A stretch of DNA of 64,000 nucleotides from Telmatactis stephensoni (lineage: Eukaryota > Cnidaria > Anthozoa > Actiniaria > Isophelliidae): assembly GCA_029948255.1 (NCBI GenBank), contig JALIZF010001015.1:1-64000 (forward strand), in the 5' to 3' direction. The notes beneath the pieces are model-generated. The model searched no databases. It worked only from the letters and a program-made list of their open reading frames with translations, and was not told the DNA's origin. A program made the position numbers and the translations under genes. The number at the start of each line of letters is the position of its first letter. Within the stretch, counting starts at the first letter, position 1. Positions 48,667-57,953 of the stretch are shown piece after piece.

Positions 48667-48689
48667 ACGATATATGGAAAAGAACAAGA

Positions 48690-49140
48690 GTTTGCTAAGA
48701 AAGATAAGAAGATGTTATGTAAGGACAAAGAAACAAGAGGAATCAAGACATCGATGAAGCAGCAGATTTCTGAAAACAATTATGGGAGAAAGAAGGCACA
48801 GGGAAACCATCACCAAAATGGCTTACAGAGATCACAGACGTGATACACCAGAAAGTCAGGGAGCCATCTGAAGCAGGGTGGTCGATAAGCAAAGATGAGG
48901 TTACTAAGACCATTAAAATGAAAAAACTGGTCGGCCCCAGGCCCTGACGTCAGAAAGCCTATGACTTTGTTGATCATTGCTATCTGGTCGAGATGATGAA
49001 TGTCCATCGATTTCCAGCATGGTTGGCTGACACTATCAGTAAGATGTGCAGCTCGTGGATTGTCATACAAACAAAGAAACATCCAGCACCATTAGATTCA
49101 AGAGACAATTGCCCAAGGTGATGATTTGTGTCCCAGGTTC
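48690..49140 (+). pseudogene. LINE reverse transcriptase remnant
   Basis: Frames near 48790-49000 read PSPKWLTEITDVIHQKVREP and then KNWSAPGPD, a reverse-transcriptase entry motif. A second frame carries AYDFVDHCYLVEMMNVHRFP near 48950-49010, the palm block around the first catalytic Asp. There are frameshifts between the pieces and no downstream YxDD. The clade differs from the CR1 and L1 copies in this window. Confidence 0.6.
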
Positions 49141-49199
49141 ATTACAACTTCACCATGGACAAAGTGTGTAATTCTGATTTGGACTAATTAATATTTCGT

Positions 49200-49785
49200 G
49201 CGTACTTCATTCTAATCTGATCGCGAAGTGAAAAACAAGGCTGAGGCCGTTGTTGAAGAAGGTGTGTGGCACATGTATTGACACAAAAGAAAACAGTGTT
49301 CTTGTGAACTTCGCTGGCTGGAGTTCGAAGTTTAATAGAACAGTGACAAGCGAGAAAGAAATTTGTCCGATCACACCATCCGATAAAAGATCGAGGCATC
49401 AAAATCCAAGTAAAGGAACATATGAGATGAGTTAATTTCTGCCCTTCTCTAGCAGGAACATAGAACTTCAGTTTTTTTGTCAATATTTTTGACTAATCAT
49501 TGCTTGATTCTCAATCTGTTATAGAATCCAAAGTTGTCCAAAACAATTCGTGGTGACCAGCTGTTCACGTATTCTGACAAAGTTTTGGTCGTGGAAACAT
49601 TAGACCCGATTCAAGAGCTCATCACAGTTGGAGAAGGAGACGAAATCAGAACTTATAGGCCGTGGGACTTGAGGATTTCAAGAAAACCAGCCCCTAAAGT
49701 CTCAAGGAAGAGGAAGCAGAATGACGCTGAACTAAAAATCCTGAACCACCGGCAAGTGTCACCATCCACCAAAAAGATCGACTAG
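49200..49785 (+). pseudogene. Two exon-like blocks with a Tudor/chromo-barrel-like segment
   Basis: A frame at 49250-49435 contains TKENSVLVNFAGWSSKFNRT, which resembles a small beta-barrel reader module (Tudor-knot or chromo-barrel type; V-F-GW pattern). A second block begins after TCTGTTATAG near 49523. It carries TIRGDQLFTYSDKVLVVETL and TYRPWDLRISRK with a basic end (SRKRKQ), stopping at 49785. Both are on the plus strand and 90 bases apart, so they could be neighbouring exons. The first block ends in a stop unless spliced near 49430. I cannot name the gene. Confidence 0.4.
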
Positions 49786-50992
49786 AGTTACCAACAGCCA
49801 CAACATCAGGAGACAATTATTTAGATTTTAACTCTAATATTGATCCAACAAGTAGTATATTGATTAAGGTTGGATTGTTATGTTTTCTAGAATCATTTTC
49901 CTGCCCATTTTTAGTTTCAAGAATTTTTAGAGAAAGTGGTGAGTCCTGAATTTGTGAAGTGTCTTCATTGTGTTTGTGAAGAAAATGGAAGTGTTTCACC
50001 ACAGGTTACATCTGTTTTGTCGGACTTTGTCTGTACTGTTAACTGTTCATTTGTTTCTTGTGTCTTGTGTTAAGTCTGAATTTGTTCTGCTGCCGAATGT
50101 TGTGAAGATAGTGAATGCTGTTGTATGTGAGTATCATGAGCGAGTAAGTAGTTGCTGTGAGAGTCATTTTGAAGTGAGTTATTTGAGACTTAAGGTGTTA
50201 TTCTATAGGTGCACAACTTCGTCAAGCAGTTAATTCTAATATAACTACCAATTCAAATAGATCTGCTACACCAATAACTTTTATGATTCAGTGATATTTT
50301 CAGGTCTTAATTTCTGTAATAACTTTTGAGTTTCTTATAGTTTATCTGGGGATGTTTTTTTTTCCTGTTAGATAAGTTAATTGGTAAGGGATAGGATGTT
50401 GAGCCTCTTAATGCTAGAGTGTCAGACTGCCATTATATTTTAAGTTTGTAAGTGAAGTTTGTCTTTTTGTAGATTATATAAGTCCAATTTTACTCCTAAG
50501 GTTTCTTTTTGTTATCGGGAGGCTCCTTTTCCTTTATGTGAAGATTACAGGGAGCATTGTAAATCAGTCGTTAATTCAAAGTAGAAGTTTTTCACTTTGT
50601 TTGTTTTTCGTAGAAATGAAATATGTTATACTTATGTGCGTTCTTTCTGATGGACTTGTTACGAGTGACTATTCTAGGAAAAGTTCAACCATTCTCAGAG
50701 TACAGTAAAACCAATTCATTGCCTACACCTTGGATAAATTCCAGTAGTAATATAAAAATAGTTCCTATATTTTTTTATAATTATTTGAACTATGTTTAAT
50801 AACAATATCCAATTGAAATAAAACATGTAAATAGCAAACTCTTTATGTAATTAATAAAGCAATTTAATTCAATGATCATTTTACTTCTAATTTGGGATGG
50901 AGGGAAGTAAACCTGTGAAACATCTTGTAAGTAATTAAATAACAATAGCAATAAGATGGGAAATGAATGAATGGAATTTATGTAAGCCATTA
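49786..50992. other. AT-rich stretch without a recognisable gene
   Basis: No supported exon or repeat. Short ORFs (49817-50002, 49970-50233, 50796-50990) show no family resemblance. Confidence 0.45.
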
Positions 50993-51290
50993 TTATGTTT
51001 TGTTTATCTTGTTGATTGGTTTGTTGACTTCTTTCTGTGAGGTTATAACAATAAATGATGCTTCAACTGCTTTTTCAATATCTTTGGAGTACACTTTATT
51101 ACCCCCTAATCTTTCGATTGTAGCACTCAGACTATCTGTTGTCATTTTTTCTTTGTCATTGCGTTCTAAAATATTTCCAGAAATGACAAACGTTTGGTCG
51201 TCCAGTGGTTGTGGTGGTGGTTCTCTAATTTCTTCCAATGCAATACGTCGTGGTCTTTCCTTTGAAGAAGTTGCAATTCTGGCCTACTGT
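50993..51290 (-). pseudogene. PARP-type BRCT domain fragment
   Basis: The minus-strand frame reads PPPQPLDDQTFVISGNI, then SLSATIERLGGNKVY and VEASFIVITSQKEVNKPINK. This follows the BRCT order (beta strand with SG, helix with xxIExLGG, then a strand and a K-rich helix) and is closest, by eye, to the BRCT of PARP1-like poly(ADP-ribose) polymerases, where it acts in protein interaction and automodification. The frame stops at 50993, with no neighbouring PARP domains visible. It may be an isolated exon or a gene fragment captured by a repeat. Confidence 0.45.
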
Positions 51291-52059
51291 TTCATGGGTG
51301 TTAAGTCTATCATCATTCCTCTCTTCAGATTCTTGGCAGACTGCGTGCTTGAAAAGTAGATGGTATTCCCACGTCAGTATGGACAAACATCTGTTAAATA
51401 ATAATATTTTTACAACAATTGAGCGATGTCTCGATTTCTGATTGGTCAAGAGCCATGGTGAATGAGAGTACATACCATAGATCTGATGGCGTCATCTGTC
51501 ACGCAAAGCAAAGTCAAACTTTTTGAAGCGGTTTTTTTTTTTTGAAAAAGGAAGACAATATTTTTAATTAAGTAAAATGACTACAAAAATTGAAAGTCTA
51601 ATTGTTTTCGTCAAGAAAATCGATAGCTTCTAACAAGACCGTCAGATTCACAACATTAATTTACAGAGCCCGATGAAAATGATTTCGCGCGACTTTCAAT
51701 TCATCCACAGAGATGTTGATGAGTTGGTGTTGAAACAACTCACAAAAATGCCACTTTTAATAGGTAAATTTCATTTTTTGCAAACTTTAGGAAAGCAATT
51801 ATATTACGTTAACTGTCAATCCAGTCATTGATATTTGCAAACTATAACCTAAAGTTTTGACTGTTTTGTCATTCTTGACAAAGCCAAATAAACTTAAGTT
51901 AAAATTGCAGGAGTTTTCTCATTTTTGCTTGACATATCAGATAACATGCAGCATAGAAATTACAAAAACGGTTGACAAAACTCTTTTTTGTAAAGAAAAA
52001 TGATTTTTCAGAAAAGCTCTCAACAACACATTAATGAAAATGTACACTTAAGCAGCAGT
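51291..52059. other. AT-rich stretch left of the virus-like element
   Basis: No gene is recognised. A T-run lies at 51528-51541. Base composition changes to higher GC near 52070, where the virus-like element seems to begin. Confidence 0.4.
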
Positions 52060-52215
52060 AAGGGTTTGTTCCGATCGCACCCCTAAATCATGCGGGCATT
52101 CCCTGCATATATCGAGGTGCGTCGGCATTGAGGATTCCCTGCATATTTATAGGGTCGTTTTTACCGAAGTGATTAACATTGGCGATGAAGTGGGCCCTTT
52201 TACTGCTGCTGGAGA

Positions 52216-52252
52216 GTGGCTATAGAGGATATAAAAATATATCTTTATATAT
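52216..52252 (+). promoter_or_regulatory. TATA-rich leader abutting the start codon of the replication gene
   Basis: GATATAAAAATATATC is followed by TTTATATATATG at the start. Similar AT-rich words (CCTTATATATA, CCTTAATATAA, CTAATATAC) precede the ATGs at 57439, 57756 and 59296 of the same element. They may be element-specific promoters, as in large DNA viruses and virophages; function is inferred only. Confidence 0.35.
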
Positions 52253-55232
52253 ATGGACGTGATTGACTGGCTTTTAAAAAGCGACTTAGACGGCTCTTTG
52301 CCGCCCATTGCCTCCAGAGAAATCGCGCGTCTCAGAAAGAGTGTCATAGATAGCACAGATGCCGATATTGTTTTTACGACGTTTATAGAGAAAGATACAG
52401 ATGCCTCGATGACTGATGACCGCGCGGAAAAAAATATCAATAAACTGCCCGATGGGGATTTTCATCTTCAATTGGCATTTATAAAACACGACGGCCGTCA
52501 TTGGGTCATTGGAAAAGGAAGAAATCCCATTAGGGCCAGTAATAAAAAAGATATATTTGTTTTGAATAAAAATACAAGCCCTGGTGCTTTAGTGGGCATT
52601 GACTCTTTGTATTACAACGAGGCTTACCCGGTCACCGTGGTTATTTATGAGGGCTATAAATTAAAAGAGCCGGATGTCACAAAGCTACAGCCGATGAGGC
52701 ATCCCGGCAACTGTGTCGCCAAACTTATTAGAGAGTATTTTACAGACTCGACAAAAGGCGGCAGTTTAACTGACGAACGCAGAAAGGTCATAAGAGAGTG
52801 GGAAAAGAATACACAGAGGTCAGGCGGCACTATAGAGGCGATTAAGAAATTAGAAGTGGCTATAAAGCGCCGTATTGCCGTTTTAAATATTATGGGCGGC
52901 TTTATTTATCCTGGCACAGATAAGTACAGAGGTAATGGGCCGGCGATAAAGATTTATCAGCATAATGGTCATACATGGCGCGATGTTAGATTTCCAAGGA
53001 AGAAGAGAGTGGAGGTCTATAAAGAGGTGAATCCGATGTGGACGGAGTTTGACATTGATGGCAATATTCTTTGTGACGACAGCGATTTTATTAAAGAGAA
53101 TTCTATATGGCTGTTAGACGCCGAAGGAAGGCAGTTTATTACGCAAGATGGGACGCTTTATAGGCCCGAAGTGGAGGATGAAAAAATAAAAAAGGCCTGT
53201 GAGGTGTTGGGCGAGGATTTTAGGGAAGAGGTCTTTTGCAGTAGTAGTTTAGACTTTGTGGCGGCCAAAAAAAGAAATCATTGGCGGCCGACACCGAAGG
53301 AGTTGACGGAGATCGCTTTGGCGTGTGTTGAACATGGACATGGCGGCCTATGGAATATGGAGTATAAAAAGGATGATTATGTGTCGCTGGACATGAAACA
53401 TTGTTATCCGGCCAGCTTTAAGGGGCTGGGGGATGCGGCGCCTTATTATCAGCGGTATGGACATCCAGACTCTCAATTCTTTAGGGTGGCGTTAGATGGG
53501 CATTATGAGGCGGCGGCTAATGGGTTTGTGAAGTTGACGACGTGGCGGTTTAAAGATGATTCGCATCCCATAATTTACGCGTGGTATGGCAAACATATTG
53601 AAGAAAAAGGTTGGTTGCCGGTGCCGCTGTTGAAGTTCTTTGAAGAAAATGGCCTATTGGAGTATACGGCGCATGAGGCGATTTTATGTCATGGTGATAA
53701 GACGCAGTGGCTGCCGGAAGAGAATCATGCGGCGAGAATTGTTATTGGCAAGTTTACTCAGGGGGCGAGAGCGGGTGAGAAACATATGCAGCGGCGGCTG
53801 GTGACATACATTCGTCCTGAGGTGTTGGAAAATATGAAAATGTATTATGTCAAAGATGAGATGGCCGAGAGTGGGCAGTGGCGGATTAAAGATGAGGAGA
53901 TGAGGACGTGGCGGGAAGGGTGAAATATGACGGCAATCATAAAGAGGGGCAGCATGAGGCTACCGGGGAAATATTGCCTAGTGTCAAGGATCCTATAAGC
54001 TATAAGAGGTTTTCTTATCTTTATGGGGCCGGCGGAAGTGGGAAGACGACGAGGGTGTTGAGGCTTTTCTCGGATGTGAAGGTTTTGACGCCGACGCATA
54101 GGCTGGAAAGGAGCTGACGGCAATGGGGCATGATGCGCAGACCTATCATAGCTTTTTCCGTTATAATGGCGAAAAGTGGGTGCCGGAAGCAGTACATGAC
54201 ATTCCGCCTGTAATACTGTGGGACGAAATTTGTACGGTGCCCTTAGGAATACTAAAGGAATTTGTAGCCTTCTTAGATGGGAAAACGCAAGTTATCTTTG
54301 TTGGCGATCCCTGTCAGCCACCGCCTATTGGAGGAGAAATGCCCCATGAATGGTTAAAAACGCTGCCCAACTGTTATGTAGAAGAAGTGAACACTGACTA
54401 CCGCAGTAAAGATTCAGTTAGGGATTTTAAAAAGTCCTTACGTGGGTTAAGCGACGTAGAGCAGTGTAAGGTAATGCGTAAAGAACTGAAAGCCTTAAAA
54501 TATCAAAAATTTTTATCCCGATGGCATCCAAAAGACTTAGTGTTTAGTAGTCGACGTGCTACACAATCCAGAATACAAAAGGATTTACTTAATTTACATC
54601 GCACAAAATACCCTAACCACGAAGTACCAGTGGTTTTTAAACCGCGGGACACACGTTTTCAAAGAAAAACAGTCACTGTACCTTACACTGACTTAGTTTT
54701 AGAAAATGCTGTAACACACGATAAGGCTTGGGTGCCGCTATCTGTAGTAGAAAAGGTTATTTCTTCGCCGGACTGGCGGTTAGGTTATTGTATAACAGTA
54801 CACAGTGCTCAGGGATTAACGGTTAAAGAAAACTTATGGATTATAGACCAGCGTCTTTATTGGAGTAATCTTATTTACACTGCAGTTAGCAGAGTTGAAT
54901 ACTACAAACAACTAAAAAGAGCGTGGGGACCGCAATTACGGTACGATAACACTCCGCCTGTGGTGGCTAAAGCAAATATACTTAAGAAATTACAAAGGTA
55001 TAAGAGAATTGATGAGGAAAAAAATAAGGTATTTGACCTCACAGTCGATGATGTTTATAAACCCAACGCAAGGTGTGCTAAGTGTAACATACCGCTACTC
55101 TGGGATTTTGAACCTAACGACGATCAGCAGTTCTCTGTGGACCGTTTAAATAATAAGAAAGGTCACTCTGTAGGTAACATACGTTTAACGTGCCTAGAGT
55201 GTAATCAGACGCGTGGAGCAGCACTACTCTGA
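52253..55232 (+). pseudogene. Replication protein: unknown N-terminal region, SF1 helicase, C-terminal HNH-type zinc module
   Basis: The first frame (52253-53923) gives 556 residues. It holds an unknown N-terminal domain and a central block with SLDMKHCYPASF, which recalls motif A of family-B DNA polymerases (D-x4-YP); no motif C (DTD) is seen. A frame change near 53910 leads into a helicase with Walker A GAGGSGKTTR (near 54030). A second one-base change near 54108 precedes WDEI (Walker B, near 54222), GDPCQPPPI (near 54305) and the late TVHSAQGLTV and YTAVSR motifs (near 54800-54890), an SF1B/Pif1-RecD pattern. The C-terminus has CAKC, SVDRLNNKKGHSVGN and CLEC, an HNH-like zinc fold. G-rich codons before about 54200 give way to A-rich codons after, so the two parts may differ in history. 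The gene probably drives element replication. I recall similar large proteins in arbuscular mycorrhizal fungal genomes, but a search is needed. Confidence 0.65.
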
Positions 55233-56192
55233 ATCCTTAGGGACTATGAGTAGCTCTTCCTTGACGAATCCACGGCTTGGGCCATCGGTTAAGTAATACA
55301 ACAAAGGCTGTCCTTCTTTTGTGATGGACTTTGACATCTGATACGTTTTCAAAGACCAATTAGGGTCCGTAGCTCTTTTGGATCCTCCTTCTAATTCCCC
55401 AGGCTGATAGAGATATCGAACCGTGACTTCACCTATTTTTTTTTCTTTCATTCCTACCGCTCTTGAACTTCTGACGTAGGACTTGTATTCGACGTCTTTC
55501 TTCTTTTATATATCCTTGGGTTTCATTCCCGTTGCCCTGGTTTCCTCATCATTTAAAGCCGTAATGACTTCTGGAAGTCTCTGCACCCACTCCCTGTTGC
55601 TTTTGGATGGATCTGCTAGTTCTTTCCAATACTGATACCCAAACAAGCGTTCCGCTAGGGTGCGATTGAATCTTTCAACGAGGCTTTGACCCCTGTGGTA
55701 CTCTGCTTCAGCTCTCCTGATCTTAGTATCGTGGTCTTTCAGCGTTTTAGTGACAGCGCCCATGAACTCTGTTCCCGCATCTACCTGCAGCAGCTTGGGC
55801 CATTTTAAAACGCGCTTATAAATCTTACTTAGAGCCTCGGCGACTTCTCCAGAGTCTTTGCTGGTTAGGGGTTCGGCGTCTTTGTATCGGCTGGCGATAT
55901 CCACGACAGTCAAGGCATATTTGTACGTTTTTCTCTTTACCTTGTCGTGCGGCAGGAAAAGCAGATCCGCCTGATGAACTTCGTTTGGAGCATTCACGGT
56001 AAAGCTGGGCCTAGGAATGTACTTAGGAACGGGAAGATAAACCTGCCAAAGGGTTTGTTTTTTTAACCAGTTCTTAGCTGTGTCTTCAGAGACTCTAGCC
56101 GCCACAGCAAGTTTCTTAATAGCCGAGGCTCCTCTCCAATAGCCTTGAGGTCCATAATAAATTCTCTTAAGTTTGTCTTCGATGCGAGGCAT
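55224..56192 (-). pseudogene. Retroviral-type (rve) integrase with one in-frame stop
   Basis: The frame runs for 323 codons from ATG at 56192 to TAG at 55224, interrupted only by a TAA at 55508-55506. The N-terminal part (residues 1-60) is helical, with a possible HTH (ASAIKKLAVAARVSEDTAKN). The catalytic core follows: VHQADLLFL (first Asp), LQVDAGTEF (second Asp) and QSLVERFNRTLAERL (Glu). Beyond the stop, VRYLYQPGELEGG and the following strands look like a C-terminal barrel. It would insert the element into host DNA. Its start overlaps the upstream stop as TAATG and its tail overlaps the plus-strand replication gene by nine bases, so packing is tight. The single TAA marks this copy as inactive unless read through. 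Confidence 0.8.
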
Positions 56193-56802
56193 TATATGAA
56201 TTCCAGGACAAGGTTTATCTTTCTATTGTTAAAATTTACAACTTCACCGTCAACTTTAATAACTTTGTTTATTTCTGAAACCAAGTCGCAAGACAAATCA
56301 TGATATAAAGTATAGGGATTGTATTCTTCTAAATCAAAGGGATTACCCTTTGGTGAGAATTTAGACATAAGATGGGATTTTTTATCATGATTATAACTCT
56401 GTACAAGATTACAATAAACTTCGTAATTTCCAGGGACTTTCCAATTCACATCTATAGCTGTGTTGGTTATATTACTGTTAATTCCTAATAAAGTTGCTAA
56501 GGCACCAATGTTATCAGGAGTTACTCCATGATTACCGGACAGACTGTGTTTAATTTCATCTCATGCGGCAACCCTGTTGTTAAAGTGACATCGTGTTTGG
56601 CGAGTTCTTTGGCCAGCGTCTGCGTTGTGTAATGCGAATTGGGAATGAGATGCTGCGTTCTGCTTTTTGTTACAACGCCGCCAATTAAATTATGCCAAGA
56701 ATTGTACAAAGAGCAACTCACGAGTCAAACTTTGTGGGCTTTGGTCGGCGGGTTTAAATAAGTTGTAAATGGATTTTGGTCACTGTTCAAAAAGACGATC
56801 AT
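56192..56802 (-). pseudogene. Unrecognised protein of the virus-like element (about 203 codons), disrupted
   Basis: The start at 56802 overlaps the stop of the preceding mini-ORF as ATGA, and the stop overlaps the integrase start as TAATG. The frame has one in-frame TGA near 56728 and one frame change near 56565. Visible stretches include SDQNPFTTYLNPPTK at the start, then LYNSWHNLIGGVV, VTLTTGLPHE, GNYEVYCNLVQSYNHDKKSH and KINLVLEFI at the end. No cysteines, no coiled coil and no obvious transmembrane segment; the beta-rich appearance would suit a minor virion protein, but that is only a guess from position and size. Confidence 0.5.
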
Positions 56803-56855
56803 GTATAATAGGCCACAGCGCCTCCGATGGCCAGGCCTGAAATGCCTAGAAACAT
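56799..56855 (-). CDS. Tiny hydrophobic peptide (18 aa)
   Basis: MFLGISGLAIGGAVAYYT, from the ATG at 56855 to a TGA that overlaps the next start (ATGA). It is almost wholly hydrophobic, with glycines spaced as in a membrane helix. It fills the only gap in the cluster: seven bases follow the upstream stop. It is short enough to be chance, yet its position and composition suggest a small membrane peptide or a translational coupler. Confidence 0.35.
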   Translation of the reverse strand: MFLGISGLAIGGAVAYYT

Positions 56856-56862
56856 TAATTCA

Positions 56863-57226
56863 TTATTTTTTTGCCTTTGCCTTTGTGTAATAATCTTTAA
56901 ACTGCGGTGGCTTTTTCAGAGCAAAGTGAGGATGCGTCTGTGCGTAGAGCTTAAAAGCGTAATCGGTATTTTGGAAATTGTTATCGGCCTGCATTTTATC
57001 GCGGTAATTTTGGTCTAACCAGTCGTGGTAGGCTTGCCTTTTTTTATTATAGGCGGCGAGGGTATTTTCATATCTTCCAAAGCTAAGTCATGACGTTTTC
57101 TCTCTGCAATAAGATCTTTGTTATGATTCTCCAGCGAACTAAATGATCTAAATATTGACCTCCATAATTAAGCGCCAGTAAAAGCTAAAGCTGCAATAAC
57201 ACCTCATGCGACTAACACTTAACCAT
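56863..57226 (-). pseudogene. Membrane-anchor plus helical-tail protein, disrupted
   Basis: The start at 57226 shares its A with the upstream stop (TAATG). A hydrophobic N-terminal segment (GVIAALAFTGA) is followed by a long charged helical region: AERKRHDLALED near 57080-57110, AYHDWLDQNYRDKM near 57010-57045 and QTHPHFALKKPPQFKDYY near 56890-56940. It ends KAKAKK. Stops near 57205 and 57171 and frame changes near 57170 and 57075 break it. It has the design of a membrane-bound viral or structural protein; the family is unknown. Confidence 0.5.
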
Positions 57227-57439
57227 TATAGCAGTAGGTATAATCTTTTCTTTCTGTAGATAATCTTTACGGCAATACTTCCTGCAACTGCAGCGGTCAT
57301 TTTAACATAATTCATAACATTAGTGCTTGGGTCTCCAGTAAAGGTTTCTTTTAATACTTTTTTACCAACCAACCTACGCAGCAACAATAGAAGTTAGAAT
57401 AAGAGCTTCTTCAACGGTTTTCATCACTTGAGACGACAT
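57226..57439 (-). pseudogene. Small membrane protein of the virus-like element, one frameshift
   Basis: It starts MSSQVMKTVEEALILTSIV at 57439 and changes frame near 57375. It continues with VLKETFTGDPSTNVMNYVKM and a second hydrophobic segment (AAVAGSIAVKIIY) with a basic end (RKKRL). It has the layout of a two-helix membrane protein of about 71 residues. The stop overlaps the next ATG (TAATG). Confidence 0.5.
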
Positions 57440-57452
57440 TATATATAAGGAT

Positions 57453-57756
57453 TTATTCCATGTCGAATAGTTTTTTACGCCGAGGCGTTGGTGAGTTTGC
57501 AGGTGTCCACCGTACTGGTTGCTGTTCATCCACTGTAAATAAAGACTGCCGGCTCCAATCCCCAATCCAACCAAGCCCATAACATATCCAGGGTTAATGT
57601 CCCAGCCGCTACTAGTGTCTTCTTCTTCTTCTTTTTGGTCTTTTTAGCCTTATTTTTTCTATTCATTTCTGCCAGCTTCTTTCCGGCTGCTACTCGGCCT
57701 GGACTCTTGGGCTTCGTAATCTTAGCTTCAACGGGTGGTTGCTCAGTGTCACTCAT
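57453..57756 (-). pseudogene. Lys-rich, single-pass membrane-type protein, frameshifted
   Basis: It starts MSDTEQPPVEAKITKPKSPG at 57756, followed by a strongly basic stretch (NRKNKAKKTKKKKKK) near 57640-57670. The frame then changes near 57620 into a region with a hydrophobic segment (GLVGLGIGAGSLYLQW). The last codons read best in a further frame ending RRKKLFDME at 57453. It is the promoter-proximal gene of the cluster, with CCTTAATATAA just before its ATG. Confidence 0.5.
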
Positions 57757-57788
57757 TTATATTAAGGACTTGACAACCTACGCAGATA

Positions 57789-57816
57789 TAAGGGCGCCCT
57801 AAATCAGGGCCCCCTT
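57789..57816. repeat. GC-rich hairpin next to the cluster's first gene
   Basis: AAGGGCGCCCTAAATCAGGG and the following CCCCCTT form an imperfect palindrome in otherwise AT-rich sequence, in the spacer between the two minus-strand gene groups. Confidence 0.5.
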
Positions 57817-57827
57817 AATTACCAAGG

Positions 57828-57953
57828 ACTTGACGACTTGATTAAGTACTTACAGATGACTTGATAAGTAACCTACAATGACTTGATTAAGTAACCTACG
57901 ACGACTTGATTAGGTACTTACAGACGACTTGATTAAGTACTTACAGATGACTT
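57828..57953. repeat. Tandem array of about five 22-25-bp units
   Basis: The unit is close to GACTTGATTAAGTACTTACA with small length and sequence changes. It lies in the 176-bp spacer upstream of the cluster and extends into the end of the next gene, whose stop (57933-57935) is inside the array. It could be a regulatory or replication repeat. Confidence 0.7.

Noticed and set aside
52253..55232. Bacterial or phage contamination
   Set aside because: The region carries nested eukaryotic transposons (TA MITE, spliced Harbinger) and decayed frames, as expected of a resident insertion.
57828..57953. CRISPR array
   Set aside because: Units of 22-25 bp are adjacent without spacers, and no cas genes are present; it is a plain tandem array in a eukaryotic context.
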